Of a stretch of DNA of 64,000 nucleotides, positions 47,696-57,777 are shown one piece after another. The DNA comes from Halobacteriales archaeon QS_8_69_73 (lineage in GTDB: Archaea; Halobacteriota; Halobacteria; Halobacteriales; Haloarculaceae): NCBI GenBank assembly GCA_003022945.1, contig PXRZ01000014.1, forward strand, positions 1 to 64,000, read 5' to 3'. Position 1 is the stretch's first letter. Each line of letters starts with the position of its first letter. The notes beneath the pieces were generated by a model. It worked only from the letters and a program-made list of their open reading frames with translations. It did no database searches and was not told the DNA's origin. Both the position numbers and the translations under genes were made by a program.

Positions 47696-48662
47696 ATGAA
47701 ACGATACGTATCCGTCGCCGTCGTGGCGTTTCTCGCCGCCGCGGCCGTCATCGGCGTCGCCGCGGCCGACGCGGGGCCGCTGGCCGATGCCGGTCTCGAC
47801 CAGGAGGTCGGGGCCAACACGACGGTCCAACTCGACGGCACCGGCTCTTCCGGCGTGTGCCGACTGCGGTCGGACCAGCTTCAGGCCGACGGAGCCTGGC
47901 CGCCACAACGTGACTGTCGTCGTTACCGACTCGGAGGGACGGTCCAGCACCGACACGCTCTACGTCTATGTCAAGGATTTCGGGCCGACCGTGCGGCTGG
48001 ACGGCGACACCGACCCTCAGACGGGTGAACGGGCGCCGTACGAGACCACCGTCGAGGCCAACGGTTCCGAGTTGGAGGAGCTGACCTGGCGGGTCGACGG
48101 ACGGACCGTCGACCGCGAGACGATATCCGGGCGGTCGAGCGCAACCGAACGCAGGTTCCGGTTCTCTGGGTCGAGGTCGTACCGCCTCGCGGTCGTCGCG
48201 GAGGACACCACAGGTCGGTCCGACCGCGACACGCTCATCATCAAGCCACGGGTGGACCGGGAGCCGCGACCGAGTAGCGGCGAAGTAAACGAAGTTGTTG
48301 AACCCGTTGGAACCACCGCAACTGGCGACATCGACTGCAGCTGGTCATCTTATATCGCTCAAAGTGGGCACGCCTGCGTCGGCGACCAGACAGCACAGAA
48401 CGATGAGACGGTCATTGGTGGATACTCGCATGCCTGCAGGAAGGTCGAGTGTGCGAAAAGTTCTACCGTCGAAACAGAGTCCGAAGTTGATCTCGATACC
48501 ACTAAACGCTTCGCGGAAAATCGCGTCGATGAGGCTGAAGACAATGATGAAAGCGATGACGATGAATACAAGCTGAGAGACTCCGATAATTCGGACTCCA
48601 GCAGCGGAAGCAATCACATAGATATGAGCGGTAATGGGAATGCCGGGTACATCGCGCCCTGA
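47696..48662 (+). pseudogene. Secreted PKD-domain protein with frame disruption
   Basis: MKRYVSVAVVAFLAAAAVIGVAAADAGPLADAGLDQEVGANTTVQLDGTGSSG then other frame CADCGRTSFRPTEPGRHNVTVVVTDSEGRSSTDTLYVYVKD... Confidence 0.7.
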
Positions 48663-48742
48663 TTGAGACAATCCGGCCGGGTCAGTTCTGATTTTATACT
48701 GTCCGTCCAATGTTTATTACAGATGCACTTTTTTATTAGAAT

Positions 48743-49903
48743 ATGAATCGACGACGTGCTCTTCAGACGGCGGCGCTGGCATTTGCCGGGGGTATTGCTG
48801 GCTGTGACACCACCGGTGGCTCGTCCGACGACGACCCGACCAAGACTCCAGAGCTGACGGCGACCGAGACGCCGACAGAGACACAGACTCCGACGCCACG
48901 TGAGGAACCCCGTGGCACTGGCCCGCCGGTTTACCTGCAACTTTTCCCCCGCAGCTTTTTTAAGGGCACGGAGGGAGACGGAGAATATGAGTCTGACAAT
49001 GCGGTCTTCACCAAGGTCGACTGGGAGTGGCATCTGAAGAATCGAGAGACCGTGCCGAAGTTCGACGCAGTATCGTCCGAAAACTGGTCGTTCCGGCCAT
49101 TCAAAGGGAATTTCGATCGGGCGCCGAGTGCCGACGTGCTGAAAACACCCGTCTACGGCGCGCTCAATACTGCATTCAAAGCAGAAGAGGAACTGAGTAT
49201 AAATTTCCCGGACATCAGTCCAATCATGCGGGAACAGCTCGGGCTGGAGGCTAATGACGAGTATCGAGAGGCAGCCCGAGAAATCGATGAGGTGGTCTAC
49301 TCCTATAGTCCCGAGGTGCTCTATTATATCGGTGTCAATACTGATCCAATTCGCGACCTACTCGAAGACGGCCCAAATATGGCCCTGAGAGAGTGGTCCA
49401 ACGGTGGCAGCACCAAAGTCTATACAGATGTCCTCAGTGAAAATCCCAAGGATATCTCTGACCGGCTCATAATAGTCACCGATTATTACGATAAGGGGGT
49501 TGTAGCTCTCAAAGCAGAGAATGGCCCACTGACGCCGTATACTGCTGTTGGCAATCGGTGTGCTGGTGGCGGCGCGAGACCGGCATCCAGGCTTGAGTCG
49601 GTGCAGTGGTGTCTCGACGAGCTGGTTGATGCGCCCGTGGTCGCGGGTGAGGTCAGCGGTGGTCGGCGCGAATTTGACGATGCTCCTCACGGCGACCGCG
49701 ATATCGGGGCAATCAACCCATTCGAGACGATGTTCGTCGGGATGAATATTAGTGAGTTCTCGGCGGTCGTCCAAACTATCGTTTCCGATACCGAACGGCC
49801 AGCCCCGTCGGAAACAGAACTCGAAGAGGCGTTCGCCGAGAATACCGGTGAGTACAGCCCCACATACCACCCGAACGTTTCGAGTATCACCGCCACGTGG
49901 TGA
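48743..49903 (+). CDS. Secreted lipoprotein, hypothetical
   Basis: MNRRRALQTAALAFAGGIAGCDTTGG (Tat-like RR and lipobox), Thr/Pro-rich linker. Confidence 0.65.
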   Translation: MNRRRALQTAALAFAGGIAGCDTTGGSSDDDPTKTPELTATETPTETQTPTPREEPRGTGPPVYLQLFPRSFFKGTEGDGEYESDNAVFTKVDWEWHLKNRETVPKFDAVSSENWSFRPFKGNFDRAPSADVLKTPVYGALNTAFKAEEELSINFPDISPIMREQLGLEANDEYREAAREIDEVVYSYSPEVLYYIGVNTDPIRDLLEDGPNMALREWSNGGSTKVYTDVLSENPKDISDRLIIVTDYYDKGVVALKAENGPLTPYTAVGNRCAGGGARPASRLESVQWCLDELVDAPVVAGEVSGGRREFDDAPHGDRDIGAINPFETMFVGMNISEFSAVVQTIVSDTERPAPSETELEEAFAENTGEYSPTYHPNVSSITATW

Positions 49904-50057
49904 CCGACGGCGAGACGACACTGGTGGCAACTTTGTTTCGTAGGAGCCCTTCTGGCGGGTGACCCGGCGATAGTCGGTCGCCGTCGCGAGCCGCATCGGC
50001 GGCCCGGCCGGCCTGAACGGTGGCCTAACCCGAACCGGACCGCCACAGTGTCGCTAC

Positions 50058-50180
50058 ACCTCGATGTACTCCTCGTTGAACGTCCACTCGCTGTTGTTGT
50101 CGCGGGTCATGTATTCGCCGTAGTACGGCACACGGTTGCAGTTGGCGCAGGAGGAGAGAGGGCTCAATGTGGTCGAGCCC
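50058..50180 (-). pseudogene. C-terminal remnant of a zinc-ribbon-like gene
   Basis: Reverse-strand CAPEGSTTLSPLSSCANCNRVPYYGEYMTRDNNSEWTFNEEYIEV*, no start codon after upstream stop. Confidence 0.35.
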
Positions 50181-50235
50181 TCGGGGGCGCAGTCGGTAGT
50201 TTACTCAGGGAGGACCGCATTGAAACTCACCGGAC

Positions 50236-50294
50236 CGAGGCCGTCGGCGAAACGGCGCGACCGGCCGACGGGACCGACTGAACCCCTCTGTCGG
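50236..50294 (+). repeat. Direct repeat, copy 2 of the HflX-like gene 3' end
   Basis: CGAGGCCGTCGGCGAAACGGCGCGACCGGCCGACGGGACCGACTGAACCCCTCTGTCGG matches 47550-47602 with few differences. Confidence 0.75.
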
Positions 50295-50521
50295 CTCCTC
50301 ATCGCTGCCGCGATGCACCCCGCACCCACACCTGCATCCGCACTGGCCGCCGGACGACGGGCCCGCGGGGAACTACTTATGATGGTCGCCGCCGGACCCT
50401 CGGCCGAGTTCATGATATCGACGACGGACGACAGCGCACGGAGCGTCGGGACCGTCCTGTGGCGTCCCGGCGAGTCGACCGCTCCGGGAGGGTTGACCCG
50501 CGACGCCGGGGTCCGACGGCC

Positions 50522-51934
50522 GTGACGGCGACGGCAGGAACGGACGGGGACGGCGAGGACGACGCGGCTGACGTCGCCGACGTCGAGTACGGGATGGACG
50601 ACGTCCCGCCGGCCGGTCGGTCGGTGCTGCTCGGCCTCCAGCACTACCTGACGATGATCGGGTCGACCATCGCCGTGCCGCTGGTCCTGGCGACCGCCAT
50701 GGGGATGCCGGAGGCGGCGACGGCCCGTCTCGTGGGAACCTTCTTCGTCGTCTCCGGTGTCGCGACGCTCGCACAGACGACGGTCGGCAACCGGTATCCG
50801 CTCGTCCAGGGCGCCAGCTTCGCCATCCTCGCGCCGGCGCTGGCCATCGTCGGCGTCGTCGGCTCGAACGGCGGCGACTGGGAGGTGATGATCGTCGAAC
50901 TCCAGGGGGCGATGATCGTCGCGGGGCTCTTCCAGGTCGCCGTCGGCTACCTGGGGCTGTTCGGCCGGGTGAAGCGGCTGCTGAGCCCGGTCGTGCTCGC
51001 CCCGGTGATCGCGCTCATCGGCCTCTCGCTGTTCGACGCTCCGCAGATAACGAACCCGGAGACGCAGTCGGTCTGGCTCCTCCTCCTGACCGTCGGCTCC
51101 GTCGTCGCGTTCTCCCAGTACCTCGGCGGCCGACACCCGGTGTTCAAGCTGTATCCGGTTCTGCTGGGACTCGCCATCGCGTGGGCCGTCGCCGCCGTGC
51201 TGTCGGTCGCCGGCGTCGTCCCGGCCTCGTCGCCAGCGTTCGTCGATCTCGGGAGCGTCCCGGAGGCGCCGGCGGTCCAGCCGATCCGGCCCCTCCAGTG
51301 GGGGTTACCGCGGTTCACGCCCGCCTTCATCATCGGGATGACCGCCGGCGTGATCACCTCGATGCTCGAGAGCTTCGGCGACTACTACGCCGTGGCCCGC
51401 ATCGCCGGCGAGGACGCCCCCAGCGCCGGCCGCATCAACGAGGGCCTCGGCATGGAGGGCGTCGGTAACGTCTTCGCCGGAATCATGGGCACCGGCAACG
51501 GTTCGACGTCGTACTCGGAGAACATCGGCGCCATCGGCATCACGAGCGTCGCCTCCCGGTACGTCGTCCAGATCGGTGCCGCCGCGATGATCGTCGCCGG
51601 GTTCGTCGGCTACGTCGGCCGGCTCGTCACGACCATCCCGGCTCCCATCGTCGGCGGGCTGTTCGTCGTCATGTTCGCCCAGATCATCGGCGTCGGGCTC
51701 TCGCAGCTGCAGTACGTCGACTTGACGGACAACCGGAACGTCTTCGTCGTCGGGACGACCGGCATCGCCGTCGGCGGCCTGGTCGGGTTCGTCCTCGACA
51801 CGACCATTCCCGGCGAACCGACGTCCCGCGGGCTGACGGCCTGGCGGGAGCGGACCGAGTCGCCCGACGACTTTGAGAGCTTCCGGGACCGGTATCTCCC
51901 GTCGGCGACCGACGGCGAGGTGAAAGGCGACTGA
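50522..51934 (+). CDS. NCS2 uracil/xanthine permease, apparent internal deletion
   Basis: GLQHYLTMIGSTIAVPLVLA, NRYPLVQGASFAILAP, ESFGDYYAVARIAG, GNGSTSYSENIGAIGIT; C-terminal part DLTDNRNVFVVGTTGIAVGGLVGFVLDTTIPG looks shortened. Confidence 0.92.
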   Translation: MTATAGTDGDGEDDAADVADVEYGMDDVPPAGRSVLLGLQHYLTMIGSTIAVPLVLATAMGMPEAATARLVGTFFVVSGVATLAQTTVGNRYPLVQGASFAILAPALAIVGVVGSNGGDWEVMIVELQGAMIVAGLFQVAVGYLGLFGRVKRLLSPVVLAPVIALIGLSLFDAPQITNPETQSVWLLLLTVGSVVAFSQYLGGRHPVFKLYPVLLGLAIAWAVAAVLSVAGVVPASSPAFVDLGSVPEAPAVQPIRPLQWGLPRFTPAFIIGMTAGVITSMLESFGDYYAVARIAGEDAPSAGRINEGLGMEGVGNVFAGIMGTGNGSTSYSENIGAIGITSVASRYVVQIGAAAMIVAGFVGYVGRLVTTIPAPIVGGLFVVMFAQIIGVGLSQLQYVDLTDNRNVFVVGTTGIAVGGLVGFVLDTTIPGEPTSRGLTAWRERTESPDDFESFRDRYLPSATDGEVKGD

Positions 51935-52037
51935 CGACGGCGGCTCGGCGGTGGCTCGACGACACCATCGCCGTCGAGACTGCCGCCAGACGCAGCCCTG
52001 ACTCGCCGCGCCGCGGCCGCGGCGCCGTCCGTCGGGG

Positions 52038-52439
52038 TCACTCGCGGTGGACGCTGTCGGTAAGCCAGCAGCCGTCCAGCGGGCCGCCGTCGGCCACCGA
52101 GAGCCCGAAGCGGTAGGTCGCGGTCTCGCCGTCCGGCCCGGTGATGGTGACGCGGCGCTCGGCGGTCGCGCCGTCCCGCTCGACGGGGCCGGCCGTCGCC
52201 TCGTCGTGGTCGACCATCGGCCCGTACCGCGGCCCCCTGACCATGCGGACGAACCGGTCGAACGGCCCCGTCGCGCGCCGATTGGCCGGCGACGCGAAGT
52301 TGTACGCCGTGCCGATGCCCGCGTTCTCGAAGGGGTCGTCGTTCGTCGCCAGCGCCTCGACCTGGACGTCGACGACGCGGCCGGGGCCGTACGACGGCTC
52401 CGGCGTGAGCAACCCCTCGATCGGGTAGTCGTCGGTCAC
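52038..52439 (-). CDS. DUF4864-like protein
   Basis: VTDDYPIEGLLTPEPSYGPGRVVDVQVEALATNDDPFENAGIGTAYNFASPANRRATGPFDRFVRMVRG; GTG start inferred. Confidence 0.6.
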   Translation of the reverse strand: MTDDYPIEGLLTPEPSYGPGRVVDVQVEALATNDDPFENAGIGTAYNFASPANRRATGPFDRFVRMVRGPRYGPMVDHDEATAGPVERDGATAERRVTITGPDGETATYRFGLSVADGGPLDGCWLTDSVHRE

Positions 52440-52489
52440 GGTCGCCCTCCGTGGCCCAGCGGTATCAACCGTCGGGTCGCCGCGATAGT

Positions 52490-52672
52490 ATTTCGTGAGG
52501 AGGGAGTAGTACACGTCAGCGGTGATGATGGCGTGTCCGAACGCCCCCTCCCGCTCGCGGGCTGCGCCTCGCTGCGCGCGGCCGGCGGCCGTGCTTGCGT
52601 CGGCTCGCGCCGCGAGCGATCGGCCCCGTTCGAGGTCCCGCCCGACATCGGCTGAACGGTCGGCCATAGCGT
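52490..52672 (+). repeat. Dispersed GC-rich repeat, copy 2
   Basis: GTGAGGAGGGAGTAG...CAGCGGTGATGATGGCGTGTCCGAACGCCCCCTCCCGCTCGCGGGCTGCG...CGATCGGCCCCGTTCGAGGTCCCGCCCGACATCGGC. Confidence 0.8.
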
Positions 52673-52731
52673 AACAACGTGGCCGTCGCCGCGGCCCGAA
52701 CGGATGTCCGTCTCCGGCCTCAAGATAGGGT

Positions 52732-53529
52732 ATGCTCGGCTACGCGGCGATGAACCGGACGCTCCGCGGGCGGGACCCGCCGAGACGCTGCAACCGCGAC
52801 ATGCGGAAGGCAACCTGGGAGTCCGAGGGCCTCGAGCACGCGGCGGAACTCGCCGAGCGGAACCTCCGGGACCTCCGGGCCATCCTGGAGTGGAACCGCA
52901 ACCACGGCATCCGTTTCTATCGGTGTAGCTCGAAGCTGATCCCGTGGAACTCGGCGTTCGACGTCGAGGAACTGCCCAACTACGAGCGGATCCGGTCGCT
53001 GGCCCGCGACTGCGGCGCCTTCGTCCGGGCCAACGACATGCGGCTGACGTTCCACCCGGGCCACTGGTGTAAGCTCGCCAGCGAGTCCGCCGACACCGTC
53101 GCCCGGTCCGTCGAGACGGTCGCCCATCACGGACGGTGGCTGGACCTGATGGAGCTGCCGCGGTCGCCCCGGTACGCGGTCAACGTCCACATCGGCGCCC
53201 ACTACGGCGACAAGGCGGCGACGGCCGAGCGGTTCTGCGACGTCGTCGCCGACCTGCCGCCGCGGGCCCGGGCGCGACTCACCGTCGAGAACGACGACGC
53301 CGACTCGCTGTGGAGCGTTCCCGAACTCGTCGAGTCGGTCGCCGACCGGGTCGGGATTCCGGTCACCTTCGACTACCACCACCACACCTTCGCCGACCGT
53401 GGGCTCACCTACCGCGAGGCGTTCGACGCCGACCACGTCGCCCGGGTGCCACCGTGGCTGCGGCGAGCCGCCGACGTGATGATCGAGTCCGGCGGCAAGG
53501 AGCGGTCGCTGTTCCGGCTCCGCTCGTAG
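52732..53529 (+). CDS. UV damage endonuclease UvdE/UvsE family, apparent internal deletion
   Basis: MLGYAAMNRTLR; HGIRFYRCSSKLIPWNS; RLTFHPGHWCKLAS; ARLTVENDD; TFDYHHHTF; ADVMIESGGKERSLFRL. Confidence 0.88.
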   Translation: MLGYAAMNRTLRGRDPPRRCNRDMRKATWESEGLEHAAELAERNLRDLRAILEWNRNHGIRFYRCSSKLIPWNSAFDVEELPNYERIRSLARDCGAFVRANDMRLTFHPGHWCKLASESADTVARSVETVAHHGRWLDLMELPRSPRYAVNVHIGAHYGDKAATAERFCDVVADLPPRARARLTVENDDADSLWSVPELVESVADRVGIPVTFDYHHHTFADRGLTYREAFDADHVARVPPWLRRAADVMIESGGKERSLFRLRS

Positions 53530-53535
53530 TGCCGG

Positions 53536-53664
53536 TCAGCCGCCTTCGATCATGACGAAGTGCGCCGGGTACGTCGACTCGTGGTTCTTGGCGGTGCCGT
53601 ACGCGTCCGCCCGGCTGTGGGTCTCGTGGGTAAAATCGCAGGTGTCGCAGTGGAGCCGGTACAT
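53536..53664 (-). CDS. Small zinc-finger-like protein
   Basis: 42 aa MYRLHCDTCDFTHETHSRADAYGTAKNHESTYPAHFVMIEGG with CxxC and H residues. Confidence 0.6.
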   Translation of the reverse strand: MYRLHCDTCDFTHETHSRADAYGTAKNHESTYPAHFVMIEGG

Positions 53665-53805
53665 ATCACCGCTTCGGCACCGCCCGGTATAATTACGCGG
53701 TCGCTGCCGCGAGTACTACCCGCCCGTAGGCGTAGTCGCCGCTGCCCGACCGCCCGGCGCGCCGGAATCGACAGTCATAACGGCGGCCGCGACCGCCCGG
53801 GTAGT

Positions 53806-55200
53806 ATGACGCGCCGCCGTGTGCTGGTCCTCGCGGCCGTCGTCGCCCTCTCGGCGTCGCTGCTCGGTGTGCAGGCGTTGACCGCCGGCAAGGCGCCGTC
53901 GCCGGAGACCGACGACGACGCTGGCGCCGGCGACGCCGCCGCGGCCGACGCCCCGCCGAGTCACACGCTCGTCGCCACGCAGTCCTACGGCGGGTTCCGC
54001 AACGCTAACGGCGACGTCCGGCTGATCGACCGATCCGGCGAGGTCGTCTGGCGGTACGACCCGCCGAACGCGTGGGTGTTCGACGCCGAGCTCACCGCCG
54101 ACGACACCGTGCTGGTCTCGATGGGCGAGAGCGCACGGGCGCCCGGCGTCGACTGCCCCGAGCGGTACGGCGGGACGCCGACGAACGGCACCGCCGGCCC
54201 CTTCGACTGCGTCCGCAACCGCGTCGTCGAAATCGACTTCCGGACGAAGGCGGTCGTCTGGGAGTACGCCTGGTACGACGCCTTCCCGACCCACCACGAA
54301 GTCCACGACGCCGACCGGCTGCCGAACGGCGAGACGGCCGTCGCCGACATGGGCAACGACCGCGTCTTCACCGTCGACCGGTCCGGGGCCGTCACCTGGC
54401 AGTGGAACGCAACGGACCACATCGCCGAGGGGACGGAGTTCTGGGCCGAGCACGTCCCCGAGGACGGCCAGGCGGAGTTCCGCCGGCAGGGCCCGGAGTC
54501 CGACTGGACCCATATGAACGACGTCGACCGCCTGGAGAACGGCAACGTCCAGCTGTCGATCCGGAACTTCGACGTGGTGCTGGAGGTCGACCCCGAGACG
54601 AACGGTATCGTCGAGGTGATCGGCGAGCCCGACGACCACTCCGTGATGACCGAACAGCACAATCCGATGCGGGTTCCGTCGGCGGGGACGGTGCTGATCG
54701 CCGACAGCGCTCACGGCGGGCCGGCCGGCGCCGACCGGGTCGTCGAGGTCGACGTCGAGACCGACGAGATCGTCTGGGTCTACGACGGCACCGGCTCCGG
54801 ACGGACGCTCCAGTGGCCCCGCGACGCCGACCGGCTCCCGGGCGGCACCACGCTGGTGACCGACTCCCGGAACGGCCGGGTGCTGGAGGTCGACGAGAAC
54901 GGGTCGGTCGTCTGGCGGTACTCGATGGCCGACGAGAACGCCATCGTCTACGAGTCCGACCGGGTCGTCCACCCCGACCGGCCCGGCTACCTTCCGGAAG
55001 AGGGCGGCAACGTCTCCGGCGGCCGGGACCTCGAGAGCCGGACTGGCGCCGGCCCGCTCGTCGAGGCTCGGTCGGTCTTCGGGTCGTGGGCCAGACTCGT
55101 GGTCCCGGCCTGGGTCGGCGCCCTCGAGGTCCTCGTCGGAGTCGTCGGGCTCGTCGCCCTCGCGGGCCTCGCCCGAGAAGGGTGGCGTGCACAGCGCTGA
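53806..55200 (+). CDS. Arylsulfotransferase (ASST)-like membrane protein
   Basis: GEVVWRYDPPNAWVFDAELTADDTVLVSMGE; FPTHHEVHDADRLPNGETAVADMGNDRV; WTHMNDVDRLENGNVQLSIRNFD; C-terminal TM. Confidence 0.85.
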   Translation: MTRRRVLVLAAVVALSASLLGVQALTAGKAPSPETDDDAGAGDAAAADAPPSHTLVATQSYGGFRNANGDVRLIDRSGEVVWRYDPPNAWVFDAELTADDTVLVSMGESARAPGVDCPERYGGTPTNGTAGPFDCVRNRVVEIDFRTKAVVWEYAWYDAFPTHHEVHDADRLPNGETAVADMGNDRVFTVDRSGAVTWQWNATDHIAEGTEFWAEHVPEDGQAEFRRQGPESDWTHMNDVDRLENGNVQLSIRNFDVVLEVDPETNGIVEVIGEPDDHSVMTEQHNPMRVPSAGTVLIADSAHGGPAGADRVVEVDVETDEIVWVYDGTGSGRTLQWPRDADRLPGGTTLVTDSRNGRVLEVDENGSVVWRYSMADENAIVYESDRVVHPDRPGYLPEEGGNVSGGRDLESRTGAGPLVEARSVFGSWARLVVPAWVGALEVLVGVVGLVALAGLAREGWRAQR

Positions 55201-55326
55201 TACAGTCAGCCACGAGCGACTGATCCGACCGGGGCTGCGGTACACGGCCTACCGTCCGTGCCAGCGAGCGGCTTACGGTCAGAAACCACGGTGCATCACC
55301 GACGGCTGTCCGCGCAACCGATTCTG

Positions 55327-56040
55327 CTACGACCGTTCGACGACCAACCTGAAGCCCCAGCAAAATCTAAACGCCGGATCGTCGGTAAAAGTCTTTTCGC
55401 CCGGATAGACGCGATAATCCGACTCGATCCGATGGGCTCCCTCGGGGAAGCACACCGACTCGTTGTGGGTGGCGTGGATGTCGTAGGTCTCCCGGACCGT
55501 CTCGTTCGGGTCGAACCAGAGTGCCGTGGTGGCGGCATCAGCCTGCCGGTATCCACGCGGGCAGTCGTCGGAGGCCCGGTCTGCCCAACCATCACTGACG
55601 GCGATTCCGGTCTCGCTTTCACCCGAACCGTCCGGCACACCGCCTTCGACGCCCAGGGAGTCGTCCGTGCGGTTTCGCAACTCGACGGCGAGCCGTCCCG
55701 GCTCCTCGCCGGCCGGTTGGGCGAGGAACTCGACGCCGGCGCCGAACGGGGCGGCGTCCGGAAGCGTATCGGCGCGCAGCTCTGTGAACGGACTCCCCCG
55801 AAGTTCGGTCCGCTCGCTTCCGGCCGGCCGGTACGTTTCGGGGGTGCCGTCCGCCGAGGTCGGGGAGGGTCCGTCGGCGGGTTCGGCCGTTGGGTTCTCT
55901 CCGGTCGGCGTGGAGTCGAGCGTTCGGGGAGCCCCGGACGAAGAGGTATCGAACGTACAGCCGGTTGTCCCCACCAGTACGAACGCCGACAGGAGACGAC
56001 GGCGGGGTACCGCTTCGGCGTCTCCGTCCCCTGCACTCAT
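55327..56040 (-). CDS. Secreted lipoprotein, hypothetical
   Basis: MSAGDGDAEAVPRRRLLSAFVLVGTTGCTFDTSSSG lipobox-like, Thr/Ser/Pro linker. Confidence 0.6.
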   Translation of the reverse strand: MSAGDGDAEAVPRRRLLSAFVLVGTTGCTFDTSSSGAPRTLDSTPTGENPTAEPADGPSPTSADGTPETYRPAGSERTELRGSPFTELRADTLPDAAPFGAGVEFLAQPAGEEPGRLAVELRNRTDDSLGVEGGVPDGSGESETGIAVSDGWADRASDDCPRGYRQADAATTALWFDPNETVRETYDIHATHNESVCFPEGAHRIESDYRVYPGEKTFTDDPAFRFCWGFRLVVERS

Positions 56041-56337
56041 GCTCACCGATTGTGAATTTCAGTCACTTAAAAGCTCGTCGAGCAGCTGCGGTTTCGTGCG
56101 TCGTCGGAAATCCCACAGTGTCGTACGGGTCGATACCGTGGGTCACTACCAGGCGTCCTCGGTCGGCCGCACCGCCGGCACTCGCAGAAGCTCCCCGAGG
56201 CGCAGTCGACGGCATGTCCGTACCGCCGGCAGACCGCTTCGACGCCGGCGACCCCGGCCAGCACGGCCGCGCCGACGGCGGCCGTCAGGACTACCGGCGG
56301 CCGTCCGCGGGCGCCGGCTACGTTTCGTTACGCGAAA

Positions 56338-56556
56338 GCTGCCGGTCGGCCGACGTCGGGTGGGACCTCGAACGGGGCCGACCGCTCGCGGAGCGAGGCC
56401 GAGCGAGCACAGCGAGGGAGGCCTCGGAAAGCAGCGAGCGGGAGGAGCGACGACACGCGAGCATAGCGAGGCACAGCCCACGAGCGGGAGGGGGCGTCCG
56501 AAGCGCCACCGTCACCGCCGAACGACGCTATTCACTCCTCACCAAACACTATCTCG
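56338..56556 (-). repeat. Dispersed GC-rich repeat, copy 3 (opposite orientation)
   Basis: Reverse complement ATAGTGTTTGGTGAGGAGTGAATAG...CGGCGGTGACGGTGGCGCTTCGGACGCCCCCTCCCGCTCGTGGGCTG...GCGGTCGGCCCCGTTCGAGGTCCCACCCGACGTCGGCCGACCGGC. Confidence 0.8.
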
Positions 56557-56601
56557 GGTGCCGGGCACAGGGTTTAGGTCGGCGAGCGACGACTAGCCCG
56601 T

Positions 56602-56847
56602 ATGCCCGACGTCGAAGTGTCGCTGCCCGACCGCATCGACAGCGAGATCGACCGGCTCATCGAGCAGGGGGAGTTCCTGAACCGCGAGCAGGCCGTCGAG
56701 GAACTGCTCTCGATGGGGGTGTCGGCGTACGCGCCGACCGACGAAGCCGACCAGCAGGAAGGCGAGGACCTGTTCACGCAGATGACCGACGACCAGACGG
56801 ACCCGGCGGCCCGCGAGGACGACGAGGGCGACGACTACACCCTTTGA
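56602..56847 (+). CDS. Ribbon-helix-helix-like small protein
   Basis: MPDVEVSLPDRIDSEIDRLIEQGEFLNREQAVEELLSMGVSAY. Confidence 0.7.
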   Translation: MPDVEVSLPDRIDSEIDRLIEQGEFLNREQAVEELLSMGVSAYAPTDEADQQEGEDLFTQMTDDQTDPAAREDDEGDDYTL

Positions 56848-56958
56848 CACTGCCGATCGTGGTTGCGTGAGTCGATTCGAGGTGTTCGACGGTAGCCGTC
56901 CGATAGAAGCCGGTTTCGCGGCACCACGGATTGAAAGGTTACGGCCGGCAGCACGAGG

Positions 56959-57693
56959 CTACGACGACAGCGGCGTCTCCGCCCGGTAGACGTACCGGAG
57001 CGGCAGCCCCTCGTCGTCCGTCGGCGGCTCCGGCGGCAGCGACCGGCGGCTCCCGGGGCCGGGCCGGACCGTCAGCGCCAACGCGACCGCGTCCAGTACC
57101 GCCGGAATCGACACCGCGTGGCCCTCCGTGGCCTCGGCGACCGACTGGACGGCCGGCGGTGCGTCGGGGTCGAACTCCGCGAGAACGCGCATCCGCTCGG
57201 CGTAGCCGGCGGCGACGTCGGGCCGTTCGGTCGGCGGCTCGCCGGCGAAGGCGCGGTAACACAGCTCCGGGTGCGCCTCCAGGACGACGCCCCGGGCGTC
57301 GTCGATGGTCGTCATGAACTCGTCGACGGCGGTGACGAGTCTGGCCCGCTCGAAGGCCGCCCGCGGGAGGTCGCCGCCGGTCTTCCGCTCGTGGACCCGG
57401 GCGGCCGTCGGATAGCGCTGCTTGCGGGCGGCCTCCCGGACCGGCGCCGGGACGACCGCCTCCCGGCGGGCGCCGAGGAACTCGACGGCCGCCCGCTCGT
57501 TGGGCCGCGGCGCCGTCGCCGTCTCCAGCCCCACCGGGACATCGACCGCGACGGCCGCCGCCGTCTCCTCGTACCGCGTCCACAGCTCGCCGACCCCGTC
57601 AACGACCGTCGCGTGGTCGTACCTGTCGTCGGTGTAGGCCACCGCCAGCCAGACGTCCCCACGAGCGACGCTGCCGACGTAGTAGTCGCTCAC
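56959..57693 (-). CDS. DUF429-like protein
   Basis: VAVDVPVGLE...RPNERAAVEFLGARREAVVPAPVREAAR...VVLEAHPELCYRAFAG. Confidence 0.8.
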   Translation of the reverse strand: MSDYYVGSVARGDVWLAVAYTDDRYDHATVVDGVGELWTRYEETAAAVAVDVPVGLETATAPRPNERAAVEFLGARREAVVPAPVREAARKQRYPTAARVHERKTGGDLPRAAFERARLVTAVDEFMTTIDDARGVVLEAHPELCYRAFAGEPPTERPDVAAGYAERMRVLAEFDPDAPPAVQSVAEATEGHAVSIPAVLDAVALALTVRPGPGSRRSLPPEPPTDDEGLPLRYVYRAETPLSS

Positions 57694-57777
57694 GCCCGGT
57701 AGTACGGGCCCGGATGGATAAGGCCTATCGCCGTCGTCGGACGCGCGTCGAACGGTCGTCCGTCGGGGCCCGCGGCG

